Shown here: one piece after another, positions 36,961 through 45,893 of the stretch
Layout: each line of letters starts with the position of its first letter
Position numbering within the stretch: the stretch's first letter is position 1
Source: an uncultured Oscillospiraceae bacterium
GTDB taxonomy: Bacteria; Bacillota; Clostridia; Oscillospirales; Oscillospiraceae
Reading direction: 5' to 3'
DNA length: 64,000 bases
NCBI GenBank assembly: GCA_934591635.1
Contig: CAKTPI010000003.1
Location: 124,001 to 188,000, forward strand
The notes under the pieces: model-generated
The model's database searches: none
Seen by the model: only the letters and a program-made list of their open reading frames with translations
Told to the model about the DNA's origin: nothing
Position numbers and translations under genes: made by a program

Positions 36961-37139
36961 ACCAGCTTTTGAGCAATCGCACCATTGACTTTGAGAAATA
37001 CATCCGAAGCATTGACCCGACAATTCCCCGTGCTTTTCTGCACGCAGTCATCTCTAAAATTGATGTCGTAGACGGCAGAGTAACCTCTATTCAATTCACA
37101 AACAAGTTAACCGTTCGGTTTATATATGGCCGAAAATAA
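36955..37139 (+). pseudogene. C-terminal fragment of a large serine recombinase
   Basis: The plus strand encodes DFEKYIRSIDPTIPRAFLHA, then VISKIDVVDGRVTSIQFTNK and VRFIYGRK before TAA. Short beta-rich tails with a DGRVTSIxF pattern are characteristic of serine recombinases of integrative elements. The catalytic and DNA-binding parts are gone; the 5' side is the MATE remnant. Its place next to queA, at the right margin of the accessory block, suggests that it belonged to the element that entered here. Confidence 0.6.
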
Positions 37140-37156
37140 TTCTAAAAGCCCATTAG

Positions 37157-37193
37157 AAATACCCAGTTCTGAAATGTGCAGAACTGGGTATTT
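37157..37193 (+). terminator. Terminator after the recombinase fragment
   Basis: A perfect 14-base stem, AAATACCCAGTTCT (37157-37170) and AGAACTGGGTATTT (37180-37193), with a 9-base loop, 18 bases after the recombinase stop. It could also end queA transcripts coming from the right. Sequence from 37194 to 37377 is AT-rich and contains no convincing gene. Confidence 0.8.
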
Positions 37194-37377
37194 ATTCATT
37201 TTATGGTCAAATTTATGAAAGAATATACATTTTATCTCGTTTTATATACATCGGCTAATAAGTTGAAGAAACATGATCCAAAAACAACCAATTTTCTTGT
37301 GTTCAAAGCGTCAAAGCAGGCGGAAAAAGCCTTGATTTTACTGGATTTTTCGTTTTTTCTTAACCAACTGGCTTCTT

Positions 37378-38400
37378 CTATATGATGACCATCGCATCAC
37401 CGAAGGAAAAGAAACGGTATTTTGCTTCAACGGCCTGGTGATATGCATTCAGGATATGTTCTCTTCCGGCAAAAGCAGAAACCAGCATGACAAGGGTACT
37501 TTCCGGCAAGTGAAAATTGGTAATCAAAGCATTCATTGCTTTAAACTGGTAGCCGGGATAGATAAAAATGTCCGTCCAACGGGACTTGGAGGAAAAACTT
37601 CCATCCTCGTTTACAAGGGACTCCAGAGTCCGGCAAGAAGTAGTGCCAACGCAGATAATTCGCCCGCCAAGTGCTTTGGTTTCATTGAGAATGTCAGCAG
37701 TCTCTTCATTTATCATGCAAAGCTCGCTGTGCATATGATGGTCAAGAACATCCTCCGCCTTTACAGGACGGAAGGTACCCAACCCAACATGCAGCGTGAC
37801 GAAAGCAGTTTTCACACCTTTGGCCCGGATTTTATCCAGAAGCTCTTTGGTAAAGTGCAAGCCAGCAGTAGGTGCTGCAGCGGAACCAACCTCTTTAGAA
37901 TAGACCGTTTGATAGCGCTCCTGATCTGCAAGCTCTGCTTTGATGTAAGGCGGCAGAGGCATCTTGCCCAGGTGTTCCAGGATCTCTAAAAAGATTCCCT
38001 CGTAGTGGAACTCTACGATTCGGTTGCCATCTTCCTGTACTTCCTGAACAGTGGCGGTTAGTTCACCGTTTCCGAATATTACCTGATCCCCCTCCCGCAT
38101 TTTGCGGCCTGGTTTGCAAAGACATTCCCATTTCTTGTTTCCCAAGTCACGCAGCAGTAATACCTCCACTGTTCCACCGGTGGGACGGTGGCCCATCAAG
38201 CGGGCTGGAAGTACCCGGGAATCATTCAGCACCAAGCAGTCTCCGGGGTTTAGATAGTCAATGATATCATAAAAATGTTTGTGTTCAATTTCGCCGGTTT
38301 CGCGATTAAGTACCATCAAGCGGGAATTGTCCCGCTTTTCCAAAGGGGTTTGTGCAATCAGTTCTTCCGGCAAGTTGTAATAAAAGTCATGGGTCTTCAA
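37378..38400 (-). CDS. queA: S-adenosylmethionine:tRNA ribosyltransferase-isomerase (QueA)
   Basis: QueA transfers and isomerises the ribosyl part of SAM onto preQ1-34 tRNA, making epoxyqueuosine. The 340-residue protein has [54 protein letters not shown] at the start, and [20 protein letters not shown]. The likely start is TTG 38400, with GGAGGAGAAGAAA upstream; this matches the family N-terminus, and the frame open to 38484 includes the promoter. The usual partner tgt is separated from it by the accessory block. Confidence 0.95.
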   Translation of the reverse strand: MKTHDFYYNLPEELIAQTPLEKRDNSRLMVLNRETGEIEHKHFYDIIDYLNPGDCLVLNDSRVLPARLMGHRPTGGTVEVLLLRDLGNKKWECLCKPGRKMREGDQVIFGNGELTATVQEVQEDGNRIVEFHYEGIFLEILEHLGKMPLPPYIKAELADQERYQTVYSKEVGSAAAPTAGLHFTKELLDKIRAKGVKTAFVTLHVGLGTFRPVKAEDVLDHHMHSELCMINEETADILNETKALGGRIICVGTTSCRTLESLVNEDGSFSSKSRWTDIFIYPGYQFKAMNALITNFHLPESTLVMLVSAFAGREHILNAYHQAVEAKYRFFSFGDAMVII

Positions 38401-38430
38401 TTTCTTCTCCTCCGATTTCAAAGCACGACT

Positions 38431-38459
38431 AGTATAGTCGATTCTCGCGTAATTTGCAA
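38431..38459 (-). promoter_or_regulatory. Probable promoter of queA
   Basis: On the minus strand TTGCAA (38459-38454) and TATACT (38436-38431) are 17 bases apart, giving a start near 38424, about 24 bases before the TTG start codon. It supports the shorter QueA start. Confidence 0.6.
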
Positions 38460-38507
38460 CAGACAAATTGAATTTCACTTGCATAAACTGGAACGGAGGT
38501 GCTTTTC

Positions 38508-39395
38508 ATGACAAGGCCATTATTCACCGGTGCCTGCACGGCACTCGTCACCCCTTTCTTAAATGGAGAGGTTAATTTTCCTATGCTGGAGCGCCTGATA
38601 TCCAGGCAGCTGGAAGCAGGTATCCGTGCCATCGTCGTGTGTGGAACCACAGGTGAGTCCGCAACCCTTGCAGACGACGAGAAATTGGAAATCATTTCAA
38701 AAGCAAAGAATTTTGTTAAGAATGACTGTCTGATTATCGCTGGAACCGGTTCAAATGACACGGTTCATGCCGTGCTGCTAAGCGAAGCTGCGCAACATGC
38801 TGGGGCAGATGCACTGCTGATTGTCAGTCCATATTACAACAAGGCAACCGGAGAAGGACTGTATCAGCATTTCCGCGCAGTGGCACAGGCGGTCGATCTC
38901 CCCGTCATTTTATATAATGTCCCATCTCGTACAGGCGTGGATGTGCCGTTTTCCGTATATAAACAGCTGGCAGACATCCCAAATATTGCCGGCGTGAAGG
39001 AAGCATCCGGTGACATGGCAAAAATTCTTTCCATTCGCGCGCAATGTCCTGTAGATTTTTCTGTATGGAGTGGCTGTGATGAATTGATCGTCCCGACTCT
39101 TTCATTGGGAGGCCAAGGTGTCATTTCTGTTTTATCTAACCTGTATCCCGAGTTAACGCAAACAATGGTTCGTGCAGGACTGGATGGAGATTTCGACACT
39201 GCTGCCGACTTACAGATTCGTTTTGCTCCCATTATCCGAGCACTGTTCAGTCAAGTCAATCCTATCCCGGTTAAGGCCGCCATGAAACTGCTGGGTTACG
39301 ACTGTGGAGAATGTCGGCTACCGTTGACTCCTCCCACGGATACACTTTTCCGACAATTGCACTCCGTGATTCAGCAGCCAGGTATACCGCAGTAA
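38508..39395 (+). CDS. dapA: 4-hydroxy-tetrahydrodipicolinate synthase (DapA)
   Basis: DapA condenses pyruvate and aspartate semialdehyde, the first committed step of lysine/diaminopimelate and dipicolinate synthesis. The 295-residue TIM barrel has GTTGESATL, VSPYYNKATGEGLYQHF, ILYNVPSRTGVD (catalytic Tyr) and GVKEASGD (Schiff-base Lys). ATG 38508 has GGAGGTGCTTTTC upstream. It is divergent from queA and stands alone before a terminator. Confidence 0.95.
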   Translation: MTRPLFTGACTALVTPFLNGEVNFPMLERLISRQLEAGIRAIVVCGTTGESATLADDEKLEIISKAKNFVKNDCLIIAGTGSNDTVHAVLLSEAAQHAGADALLIVSPYYNKATGEGLYQHFRAVAQAVDLPVILYNVPSRTGVDVPFSVYKQLADIPNIAGVKEASGDMAKILSIRAQCPVDFSVWSGCDELIVPTLSLGGQGVISVLSNLYPELTQTMVRAGLDGDFDTAADLQIRFAPIIRALFSQVNPIPVKAAMKLLGYDCGECRLPLTPPTDTLFRQLHSVIQQPGIPQ

Positions 39396-39409
39396 TCTCT
39401 CCATAAAGG

Positions 39410-39448
39410 ATCATCCGAATCGGTTCTGCCAAAACCGACTCGGATGAT
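39410..39448. terminator. Bidirectional terminator between dapA and the GNAT gene
   Basis: ATCATCCGA (39410-39418) pairs with TCGGATGAT (39440-39448), extended by an inner TCGGTT/AACCGA pairing, followed by TTTTCTT on the plus strand. It lies between convergent genes. Confidence 0.75.
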
Positions 39449-39465
39449 TTTCTTATCTGAAGACT

Positions 39466-39945
39466 TTATTCAGGGATATCCATCTCCATATACCGCCGAT
39501 AAGTTTGGAAGCCAACGGCCTGATAAAACTTCTGGGCATCCTGATTGAATTCCCATACGTCCAATTCTATCCGGGGAAAGCCCCTTTTATGAGCTTCCTC
39601 CCGGCAGAAAGCAATCAGGGCCGTAGCAATTCCCTGACGTCTGAATTCCGGGGCAACACCAAATTCCTCTATCCGGTAAAAGCATCGCGGTTTGTTGTAT
39701 GGGCTTTCCGTTCGAGCAATATATTGTGCCGTTACGAATCCGCAAACCATCTCGCCACTGACTGCCACAATCACGTCCGAAGTTTCCGACATAAGCTCCT
39801 CGTAAACATGCTGCTGCAATTCCTGGCAGAAATCCGAACGGAAAATATCCGGTCGCCCCTCCGCGTGAAGCGTGTTTACATGTTTTCGGAGGGCATTAAC
39901 CTGCGGCATGTCCTCCAGGGATGCGTAACGTATCCAAAAATCCAT
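39466..39945 (-). CDS. GNAT-family N-acetyltransferase
   Basis: A 159-residue acetyltransferase with the acetyl-CoA site EEFGVAPEFRRQGIATALIA and a GNAT C-terminus (ELDVWEFNQDAQKFYQAVGF). It follows tyrS by 16 bases on the same strand and so probably belongs to the T-box-controlled transcript. Substrate unknown. Confidence 0.88.
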   Translation of the reverse strand: MDFWIRYASLEDMPQVNALRKHVNTLHAEGRPDIFRSDFCQELQQHVYEELMSETSDVIVAVSGEMVCGFVTAQYIARTESPYNKPRCFYRIEEFGVAPEFRRQGIATALIAFCREEAHKRGFPRIELDVWEFNQDAQKFYQAVGFQTYRRYMEMDIPE

Positions 39946-39961
39946 TGCGATTCTCTCTCGC

Positions 39962-41188
39962 TTATTTCAAGACTGCTTTGTGGAAAACTTTCTTACCCTT
40001 GCGAATCTTTACGCCGTCCTTCAGCATGGCTTCTGTAATCATAAAAGAAGGTGCAGGGACTTTCTCGTCATTGACCAGGACACCTCCCTGGGTCACCAAG
40101 GTGCGGGCTTCCTTATTGGAAGAAGCCAGTTTGCAGGCAACCATCAGACTGAGAATGCCAATCTGACCGTCAGAAAGCTGATCAGCGGTAATTTCAGTGG
40201 TAGGCATGTTTTCATCATCCCCATTGCCGCTGACAAACAGCGCTTTGGCCGCAGCCTGAGCTTTGTTTGCTTCCTCCTCGCCGTGAACCATCTTGGTCAG
40301 CTCGTAGGCCAGGATTTCCTTTGCCTGGTTGATTCGTGCGTCCTTCCAGGTATTCATCTCATCAATCTGCTCCAGCGGCAGGAAGGTGAGCATCCGGACG
40401 CACTTCATTACATCGGCATCGCCAACATTCCGCCAGTACTGGTAGAATTCAAAGGGAGAGGTCTTGTTGGGATCCAGCCAGACAGCATTGCCGGCGGTCT
40501 TTCCCATCTTGTTACCCTGAGAATCCGTGAGCAGTGTAATGGTCATGCAGTGTGCATCTTTCCCCAACTTTTTACGAATCAACTCTGTGCCGCCCAGCAT
40601 ATTGCTCCATTGATCGTTGCCGCCAAACTGCATATTGCAGTTGTAATGCTGGAACAGGTAGTAAAAGTCGTAGGACTGCATAATCATATAGTTAAATTCC
40701 AAGAAACTCAGGCCGCGCTCCATCCGCTGCTTGTAGCAATCTGCGCGAAGCATGTTGTTTACAGAGAAGCAGGCGCCAACTTCCCGCAGCAGCTCTACAT
40801 AGTTCAGACCCAGCAGCCAGTCACCGTTGTTGACCATCTGGGCCTTGCCCTCGCCGAACTCAATGAACCGCGCCATCTGCTTCTTGAAACAGGCTGCATT
40901 ATGGTCAATATCCTCACGGGTAAGCATCTTACGCATGTCGGTACGGCCGGAAGGATCGCCAATCATGGTGGTGCCGCCGCCGATCAAAGCGATCGGTTTG
41001 TTGCCCGCCATTTGGAGCCGCTTCATCAGCGTCAGGGCCATAAAGTGCCCCGCGGTGAGGCTGTCTGCCGTGCAGTCAAAGCCAATATAGAAAGTAGCCT
41101 TGCCGGCATTGATCATTTCACGAATTTCTGCTTCATTGGTCACCTGGGCAATAAGGCCCCGGGCAACCAGTTCGTCGTACAGTTGCAT
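39962..41188 (-). CDS. tyrS: Tyrosyl-tRNA synthetase
   Basis: A 408-residue class I synthetase that charges tRNA-Tyr: YIGFDCTADSLTAGHFMALT (HIGH-type motif AGHF), GDPSGRTDMR, QFGGNDQWSNMLGG, the KMSKS-type loop KMGKTAGNAV, and a C-terminal S4 RNA-binding domain (ACKLASSNKEARTLVTQGGV). ATG 41188 gives the family's usual N-terminus. It lies 19 bases after the M28 peptidase gene, both downstream of a tyrosine T-box. Confidence 0.96.
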   Translation of the reverse strand: MQLYDELVARGLIAQVTNEAEIREMINAGKATFYIGFDCTADSLTAGHFMALTLMKRLQMAGNKPIALIGGGTTMIGDPSGRTDMRKMLTREDIDHNAACFKKQMARFIEFGEGKAQMVNNGDWLLGLNYVELLREVGACFSVNNMLRADCYKQRMERGLSFLEFNYMIMQSYDFYYLFQHYNCNMQFGGNDQWSNMLGGTELIRKKLGKDAHCMTITLLTDSQGNKMGKTAGNAVWLDPNKTSPFEFYQYWRNVGDADVMKCVRMLTFLPLEQIDEMNTWKDARINQAKEILAYELTKMVHGEEEANKAQAAAKALFVSGNGDDENMPTTEITADQLSDGQIGILSLMVACKLASSNKEARTLVTQGGVLVNDEKVPAPSFMITEAMLKDGVKIRKGKKVFHKAVLK

Positions 41189-41207
41189 AGTTAAAAATCC
41201 TTTCTTA

Positions 41208-42131
41208 TTATACTGCGCTGCTGACAAACCTTATCAGCATGTCACGCAGAAGTTTGACGTTTGTTTCATCCAAAATTGTATCCTTAGGAGTATGAATACG
41301 AGAAAGATACGGCCCTGCTTTCCCGCGGTTCAATGCGCAAATGCCTACACCGTACGGGAAATTGAGTTGATCAGAGGGATAAACAGCAAAGCCCTTGGTA
41401 CGGACAACAACTGTTTTTTTACCGAATGTTCCCACCAATTTTTGAAGCGACAGCAGCTTTGCACCGGACTTCTTGAGCTTTCCGCCAGGGAAAAAATAAA
41501 TATCATCCCCATCCCCCACGCAGTCCAGGTTCAGCACTAACTGGCGGGCCGTTTCTCCCTTATGCTTTTTCTGGTAGGAGGAAGAACCAATCAGGCCTGC
41601 CTCCTCCAAATCAAAGAGTACAAAACAGACGTTTTTGCGGGAAGTCTCTGGCAGAGATTCCGCAATTTCCAAGAGCGTAACCACACCGGAAGTGTTGTCG
41701 TTTACATTTGATGGGTTTGCAGGGCCAACCATCATCATAATGATCGCCGTCCATAGCAGAATCAGAAAGAGAAAATATCCTATATCAAAGGAATGCAGGC
41801 AGTATCCCACCAGGGATCCAATCCCGGCAGTCGGCACGATCAGTACCAGGCAAATAAAAAGTTGGAATAGCAAAAAAATTCCCAGATTACAGGGGGTAAT
41901 AAAATTAGGGAACGGCAGTCTTGCACAGGTATCGTAGTGAGCAGTAACCAAATATCTGGCAGCTTTGGGATCTCCAATCACCAGGTTCTTACTGTGGGCA
42001 CTCCCCTCTTCAACCGAAACAGTATATCCACGGTTTTCCAGCCAGCGCTTGACATCATCGCGGAACGTTTCCTTCTGTTTCTTCGATTTCCTTACAGGAT
42101 AGCATTGCACCACATCCATCGGTGTATTCAT
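41208..42131 (-). CDS. Membrane-inserted M28-family zinc peptidase
   Basis: A 307-residue protein with the M28 metal ligands in order: TAHYDT (His/Asp), NDNTSG (bridging Asp), DLEEAGL (catalytic Glu pair), LNLDCVGDG (Asp) and RIHTPKDT (His). Two or three hydrophobic helices (about residues 80-145) are inserted between the first and second ligand, so the enzyme is membrane-anchored. ATG 42131 has AGGAGGAGCGAGAAA; the frame open to 42278 runs through the T-box. Shared T-box control with tyrS suggests a role in releasing tyrosine from peptides. Confidence 0.85.
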   Translation of the reverse strand: MNTPMDVVQCYPVRKSKKQKETFRDDVKRWLENRGYTVSVEEGSAHSKNLVIGDPKAARYLVTAHYDTCARLPFPNFITPCNLGIFLLFQLFICLVLIVPTAGIGSLVGYCLHSFDIGYFLFLILLWTAIIMMMVGPANPSNVNDNTSGVVTLLEIAESLPETSRKNVCFVLFDLEEAGLIGSSSYQKKHKGETARQLVLNLDCVGDGDDIYFFPGGKLKKSGAKLLSLQKLVGTFGKKTVVVRTKGFAVYPSDQLNFPYGVGICALNRGKAGPYLSRIHTPKDTILDETNVKLLRDMLIRFVSSAV

Positions 42132-42142
42132 TTTCTCGCTCC

Positions 42143-42414
42143 TCCTAAATTGAAACGCCCTCTGTCCTTGCGGACAGAGGGCGCAAACATGCACGGTACC
42201 ACCTCTGGTGCGACAGAGCCTCACGACTCCATCCTCAGGCCGTCCAATAACGGCTCTCGCTATATTGGGCGACCCCATCCTGCCCTACTAAAAATTCAGG
42301 CAGACCACTCCGGGAGGTATTTCAGCGAACTTCCCCGCATGCCTTGCACCAATCGGCAGCTCTCTGGCAGGAAGCGAATCGCTTACTTCATCCCATCTAC
42401 GTGTTAATCTATTG
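42143..42414 (-). promoter_or_regulatory. Tyrosine T-box leader riboswitch
   Basis: Read on the minus strand, the leader contains the T-box core AGAGGTGGTACCGTGC (42206-42191) followed by a terminator stem (CGCCCTCTGTCC/GGACAGAGGGCG, 42183-42172 with 42167-42156) and the AGGAGG of the peptidase gene. In stem I the specifier region reads CTGAAATACCTC, giving codon UAC (42319-42317), tyrosine. Uncharged tRNA-Tyr should stabilise the antiterminator and switch on the M28 peptidase, tyrS and probably the GNAT gene. Confidence 0.92.
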
Positions 42415-42419
42415 GCGAT

Positions 42420-42448
42420 ATCCTAACAAAGAAATAACGTTTTGTCAA
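42420..42448 (-). promoter_or_regulatory. Promoter of the T-box operon
   Basis: TTGACA (42448-42443) and TAGGAT (42425-42420) on the minus strand are 17 bases apart; the -35 overlaps the stop codon of the upstream ASCH gene. The start site would be near 42413, at the 5' end of the T-box. Confidence 0.75.
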
Positions 42449-42888
42449 GGGTAAACTCGCATAAATTCTTCACACACCACCGGCATATCCTCATTAAAAG
42501 TCAGCCCGGCGGCTTCCATTTCCTTGGTGAAAAAGTCCCGATGTACATCTCTCCAGAAATTCAGGCTCCGATCGCCCTCGCCCTCCAGGAAAGCATGATC
42601 AGCACCGACCTTCCAAAAAGGCACCACGTAAACCTTGGTTGTGCGAATCACGCAGACGGCCTCGTCCCTCGCGTTCAGTACAACACTGTACTCCCCCGCC
42701 GTTGGGAGTGGCTCTTGCTCCTGCTCATACACAGGGTAGGCAGAAGCCGTAGCAGTTTTGATACCGCTTCGAACCAGTTCTGCCAATGCATCCGGTGCCC
42801 CGCCGAAAGCCCACGCTTCATAGTTTGCCTGAACATTTGATTTTTCGCAGTAGCGCTCCCACATTTCCGCAGCATTCACAATAATCAC
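42445..42888 (-). CDS. ASCH-domain protein
   Basis: A 147-residue ASCH-domain protein: ALAELVRSGIKTATASAY, PTAGEYSVVLNARDEAVCVI, ADHAFLEGEGDRSLNFWRDV. ASCH domains are beta-barrel folds related to PUA and probably bind RNA or nucleotides; the function is not established. GTG start overlapping the recN stop by 4 bases, so it is translationally coupled as the last gene of the oapA-recN operon. Confidence 0.85.
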   Translation of the reverse strand: MIIVNAAEMWERYCEKSNVQANYEAWAFGGAPDALAELVRSGIKTATASAYPVYEQEQEPLPTAGEYSVVLNARDEAVCVIRTTKVYVVPFWKVGADHAFLEGEGDRSLNFWRDVHRDFFTKEMEAAGLTFNEDMPVVCEEFMRVYP

Positions 42889-44534
42889 CCTTTCAGCATT
42901 TCTTCCGCACTTTTCAGCGTGGTCTCCGTAATGTTGGCACCGCCAATAATTCTCGCAAGCTCCCGTTTTCTTCCCTCAAAGTCCAGAGGGGTCACGGTCG
43001 TGTAAGTACGTCCATCCCGTTCGGCTTTGGATATAAGCATGTGGGTATTGGCCAGAGCAGCCATCTGAGGCAGATGGGTCACACAAAGCACTTGCTTGTG
43101 CTGCGCCAGCTTGCGCAACTTTTCCGCCACCTTTTGTGCGGCACGGCCAGAAACGCCGGTGTCCACCTCATCAAAAATCAGAGTTGCAATCTGATCTTTC
43201 TCAGCCAGAACATTCTTCATTGAAAGCATGATACGCGCCAGCTCGCCGCCGGATGCAACCTTACTCAGGGGTTTCAGTGCTTCCCCTGCGTTGGCAGACA
43301 GATAAAACGCCACGGCATCCGCACCGCTGGGCATCAGATCCTGCTCCTGGAAGACACACTCAAACTGTACCCGCGGCATATCCAGTTCACTCAATTCCTG
43401 CAAAATACGCTGCGACATGGCACGGGCATTTTTCTTGCGGTTTTCACGAAGCAGCTTTGCCGCATTCCAGGCTTCTTCCTCTGCCTTTTGCAGTTTCTGC
43501 TTCAAACGCTCCAAATGGTCATCAGCAAATTCAATATCATCCAGTTCTTTTCTGGCTTTGTCCAGATAATCAAGGATATCCTGACAGGTCGCGCCATATT
43601 TCTTCCGCAGCCGATGAATGATATCCAGCCGAGACTCAATTTGCTCCAGTTCATCCGCCGAATAACTCAAATCATCTCTGGCATCCTTGGTTTCCTCCGC
43701 AATATCCCGAACCTGATACATAAGATCCGTCACGCGATCATGGAGTGAGGCAAACCGGTCGCTGAAGCGCGCCAGCCGTCCCAATGCATGTTCCGCCTGG
43801 GCCAAAAGCCCAGAAGCTCCATCAGATTCCTCATCCCCATACAGGGCCTCTACCGCCTCATCCATACCCTTAGATAGGCGCTCCGCGTTCTGCAGGAGCT
43901 TACGGCGCTCCTCCAGCACATCATCCTCGCCTGGCTCCAGCTCGGCTTTCTCAATTTCTGCAACTTGATATTGCAGGGTCTCCACCCGACGAAGCTTTTC
44001 GCCTTCATCCATTGTCATCTTCTGAATATCCCGCCGCAGGGCCGCAACAGCCTCATATTTCTCGCGGTAGGTATCCCGCAGTGCCTGATTAGAAGCAAAA
44101 TTATCCAGAAATATCAAATGATTTTCTTCATCAAACAGGGATGCCGAATCATGCTGGCCGTGGATATTAATCAGCTGGATTCCTAATTGGTGCAGCATCG
44201 CAACCGACACAAGAGCTCCATTAACCCGGCATATATTCTTACCGTCAAGAGATATATCCCGCTGGATTACCGTCTCTGGGTCGTAGGCTACCCCGTTCTC
44301 TGTAAACCAGGAAAAAGCCGGCACCTGACTGAACACTGCACGGACGGACGCTTTGCTGGTACCGGTACGGATCATGTCCCGATAGGCACGTTCCCCCATA
44401 ATCGCAGAGATTGCATCAATTACAATGGATTTACCGGCACCGGTCTCACCCGTCAGCACGTTAAAGCCCGCATCAAAAGAAATATCCGCGCTCTCAATAA
44501 CCGCGATATTTTCAATATGCAGAAGATTCAGCAC
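42885..44534 (-). CDS. recN: DNA repair protein RecN
   Basis: A 549-residue SMC-like ATPase acting in double-strand-break repair. N-terminal ALNLLHIENIAVIES-type start and Walker A TGETGAGKSIVIDAI; central coiled coils (about 150-370); signature SKVASGGELARIMLSMK; Walker B LIFDEVDTGVSGRAA. GTG start with AGGAGGCTTTTCC upstream. The order argR-recN is conserved in Firmicutes. Confidence 0.96.
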   Translation of the reverse strand: MLNLLHIENIAVIESADISFDAGFNVLTGETGAGKSIVIDAISAIMGERAYRDMIRTGTSKASVRAVFSQVPAFSWFTENGVAYDPETVIQRDISLDGKNICRVNGALVSVAMLHQLGIQLINIHGQHDSASLFDEENHLIFLDNFASNQALRDTYREKYEAVAALRRDIQKMTMDEGEKLRRVETLQYQVAEIEKAELEPGEDDVLEERRKLLQNAERLSKGMDEAVEALYGDEESDGASGLLAQAEHALGRLARFSDRFASLHDRVTDLMYQVRDIAEETKDARDDLSYSADELEQIESRLDIIHRLRKKYGATCQDILDYLDKARKELDDIEFADDHLERLKQKLQKAEEEAWNAAKLLRENRKKNARAMSQRILQELSELDMPRVQFECVFQEQDLMPSGADAVAFYLSANAGEALKPLSKVASGGELARIMLSMKNVLAEKDQIATLIFDEVDTGVSGRAAQKVAEKLRKLAQHKQVLCVTHLPQMAALANTHMLISKAERDGRTYTTVTPLDFEGRKRELARIIGGANITETTLKSAEEMLKG

Positions 44535-44557
44535 GGAAAAGCCTCCTCATTTTAATT

Positions 44558-45016
44558 TTACTTGATTAGTCCGTGAATTTCACCACAAAAAGCCGCAGCT
44601 GCGTTGGCATCCCGCATAATGGCGATGACGGTATCGTCCCCCGCCAGGGTACCAAGCACGACACTGCGGCTCATTGCATCCAGCGCAGAAGCCGCCGCAT
44701 TGGCAAGGCCAGGCAACGTGTGAATGACAATGATATTCTGGGCATAGTCAAAGCTCGTGACGCTCTCACGGAAAATGGTATTTAACCGGCTGGAAAAGGT
44801 ATTGGTCACCTCTCGAGAGGCGGTCGTATAGTGATAGGTTCCAAGACTTGTCAACTCCTTGACAATGCGCAGTTGCTTAATATCTCTGGAAATGGTTGCC
44901 TGAGTACTTGCAAATCCTGCTTCATTCAGTTCCTGAAGCAGCTGCTCCTGGGTTTCGATGTCCTGGTTGGAAATGATTTCCATAATTTTCGCCTGACGGT
45001 CTGACTTGATACCCAT
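44558..45016 (-). CDS. argR: Arginine repressor (ArgR/AhrC)
   Basis: A 152-residue regulator: N-terminal winged helix (EAGFASTQATISRDIKQLRI) and C-terminal hexamerisation/arginine-binding domain (TLPGLANAAASALDAM, GTLAGDDTVIAIMRD). The GDD-type loop suits arginine binding. It sits between nadK and recN as in many Firmicutes. Confidence 0.95.
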   Translation of the reverse strand: MGIKSDRQAKIMEIISNQDIETQEQLLQELNEAGFASTQATISRDIKQLRIVKELTSLGTYHYTTASREVTNTFSSRLNTIFRESVTSFDYAQNIIVIHTLPGLANAAASALDAMSRSVVLGTLAGDDTVIAIMRDANAAAAFCGEIHGLIK

Positions 45017-45029
45017 GCCTCTTTTCTCC

Positions 45030-45893
45030 TTACCCTTTTCGGAATTTTATATTGACGACATCATAAAAACTACGGTCGTTTAGCCGGACAAGCCGCGTTT
45101 CCAGCTTGGATTTTTTAATCGTGACCACGTCCCCCATATTCAGGCGCAATGTTTTTCCTCCGTCTACACTTAGATAGGCATTGCGTCTGGAATTGCTGGT
45201 CATGCCAACCGTGATTACCCGTTTACCCGATGCCACAATACAACGACTTGCCATATCGTGAGAACAAATGGGAGTAATGATAATGCTTTCCGCTTCCGGC
45301 TCTACAATCGGGCCGCCGGCAGAAAGGCTGTAAGCTGTAGAACCGGTAGGGGTAGAGACAATGACCCCATCACCGCCGCATTCCATTGCCTGAATACCAT
45401 CGCACTTTACTGCCAAATGGACAATCCGTGCAACAGCCCCCTTGGTGATTACGGCATCATTAAGGCAAATATCGTGGAAAATAATCTCCCGGTCCCGCTG
45501 CACTGTAACGTCCAGCATCATCCGGTTGTCAATCGTGAATTTTCCATCCGCAAGGAGCTTGAGTTTATCCAGTTCTGTACTCTCCAGCTCCGCCATAAAG
45601 CCCATGGTACCAATGTTAACGCCCAATAGCGGCAAACCCCGTCTGGTTGCAGCCTTGGCAATATGCAGGATGGTGCCGTCTCCCCCAAAGCAAACAACCA
45701 AATCAGCATTTCCAAGCTCCCGGTCAAGGCGATAAAACCGGATATCCTTGGGGAGTTCACAGCTTCGCTCCACCTCAAAAGGCAGACAGGCCTTCACCTG
45801 GAAACCGGCTTCCTTCAAAATTTGCATTGCGCTGCGCAGTGTATGAAAATTTTTATCCCGATAAGGATTGGGAGTGAGGATCAGGTTTTTCAT
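45030..45893 (-). CDS. nadK: NAD kinase
   Basis: A 287-residue NAD kinase making NADP. Motifs: VVCFGGDGTILHIAKAA (GGDG nucleotide site), LGVNIGTMGFMAEL, CLNDAVI and GGDGVIVSTPTGSTAYSLSA. The ATG overlaps the tlyA stop codon (ATGA), so the two are coupled. Confidence 0.95.
   Translation of the reverse strand: MKNLILTPNPYRDKNFHTLRSAMQILKEAGFQVKACLPFEVERSCELPKDIRFYRLDRELGNADLVVCFGGDGTILHIAKAATRRGLPLLGVNIGTMGFMAELESTELDKLKLLADGKFTIDNRMMLDVTVQRDREIIFHDICLNDAVITKGAVARIVHLAVKCDGIQAMECGGDGVIVSTPTGSTAYSLSAGGPIVEPEAESIIITPICSHDMASRCIVASGKRVITVGMTSNSRRNAYLSVDGGKTLRLNMGDVVTIKKSKLETRLVRLNDRSFYDVVNIKFRKG

Noticed and set aside
376..37377. Direct repeats as attachment sites at the two ends of the accessory block
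   Set aside because: By eye only trivial matches of about 8 bases (CCAATTTT) were found between the margins; not enough to call att sites.
37176..37385. Plus-strand open frame of 69 codons downstream of the recombinase fragment
   Set aside because: It starts inside the terminator hairpin, has no ribosome binding site and no recognisable family features.
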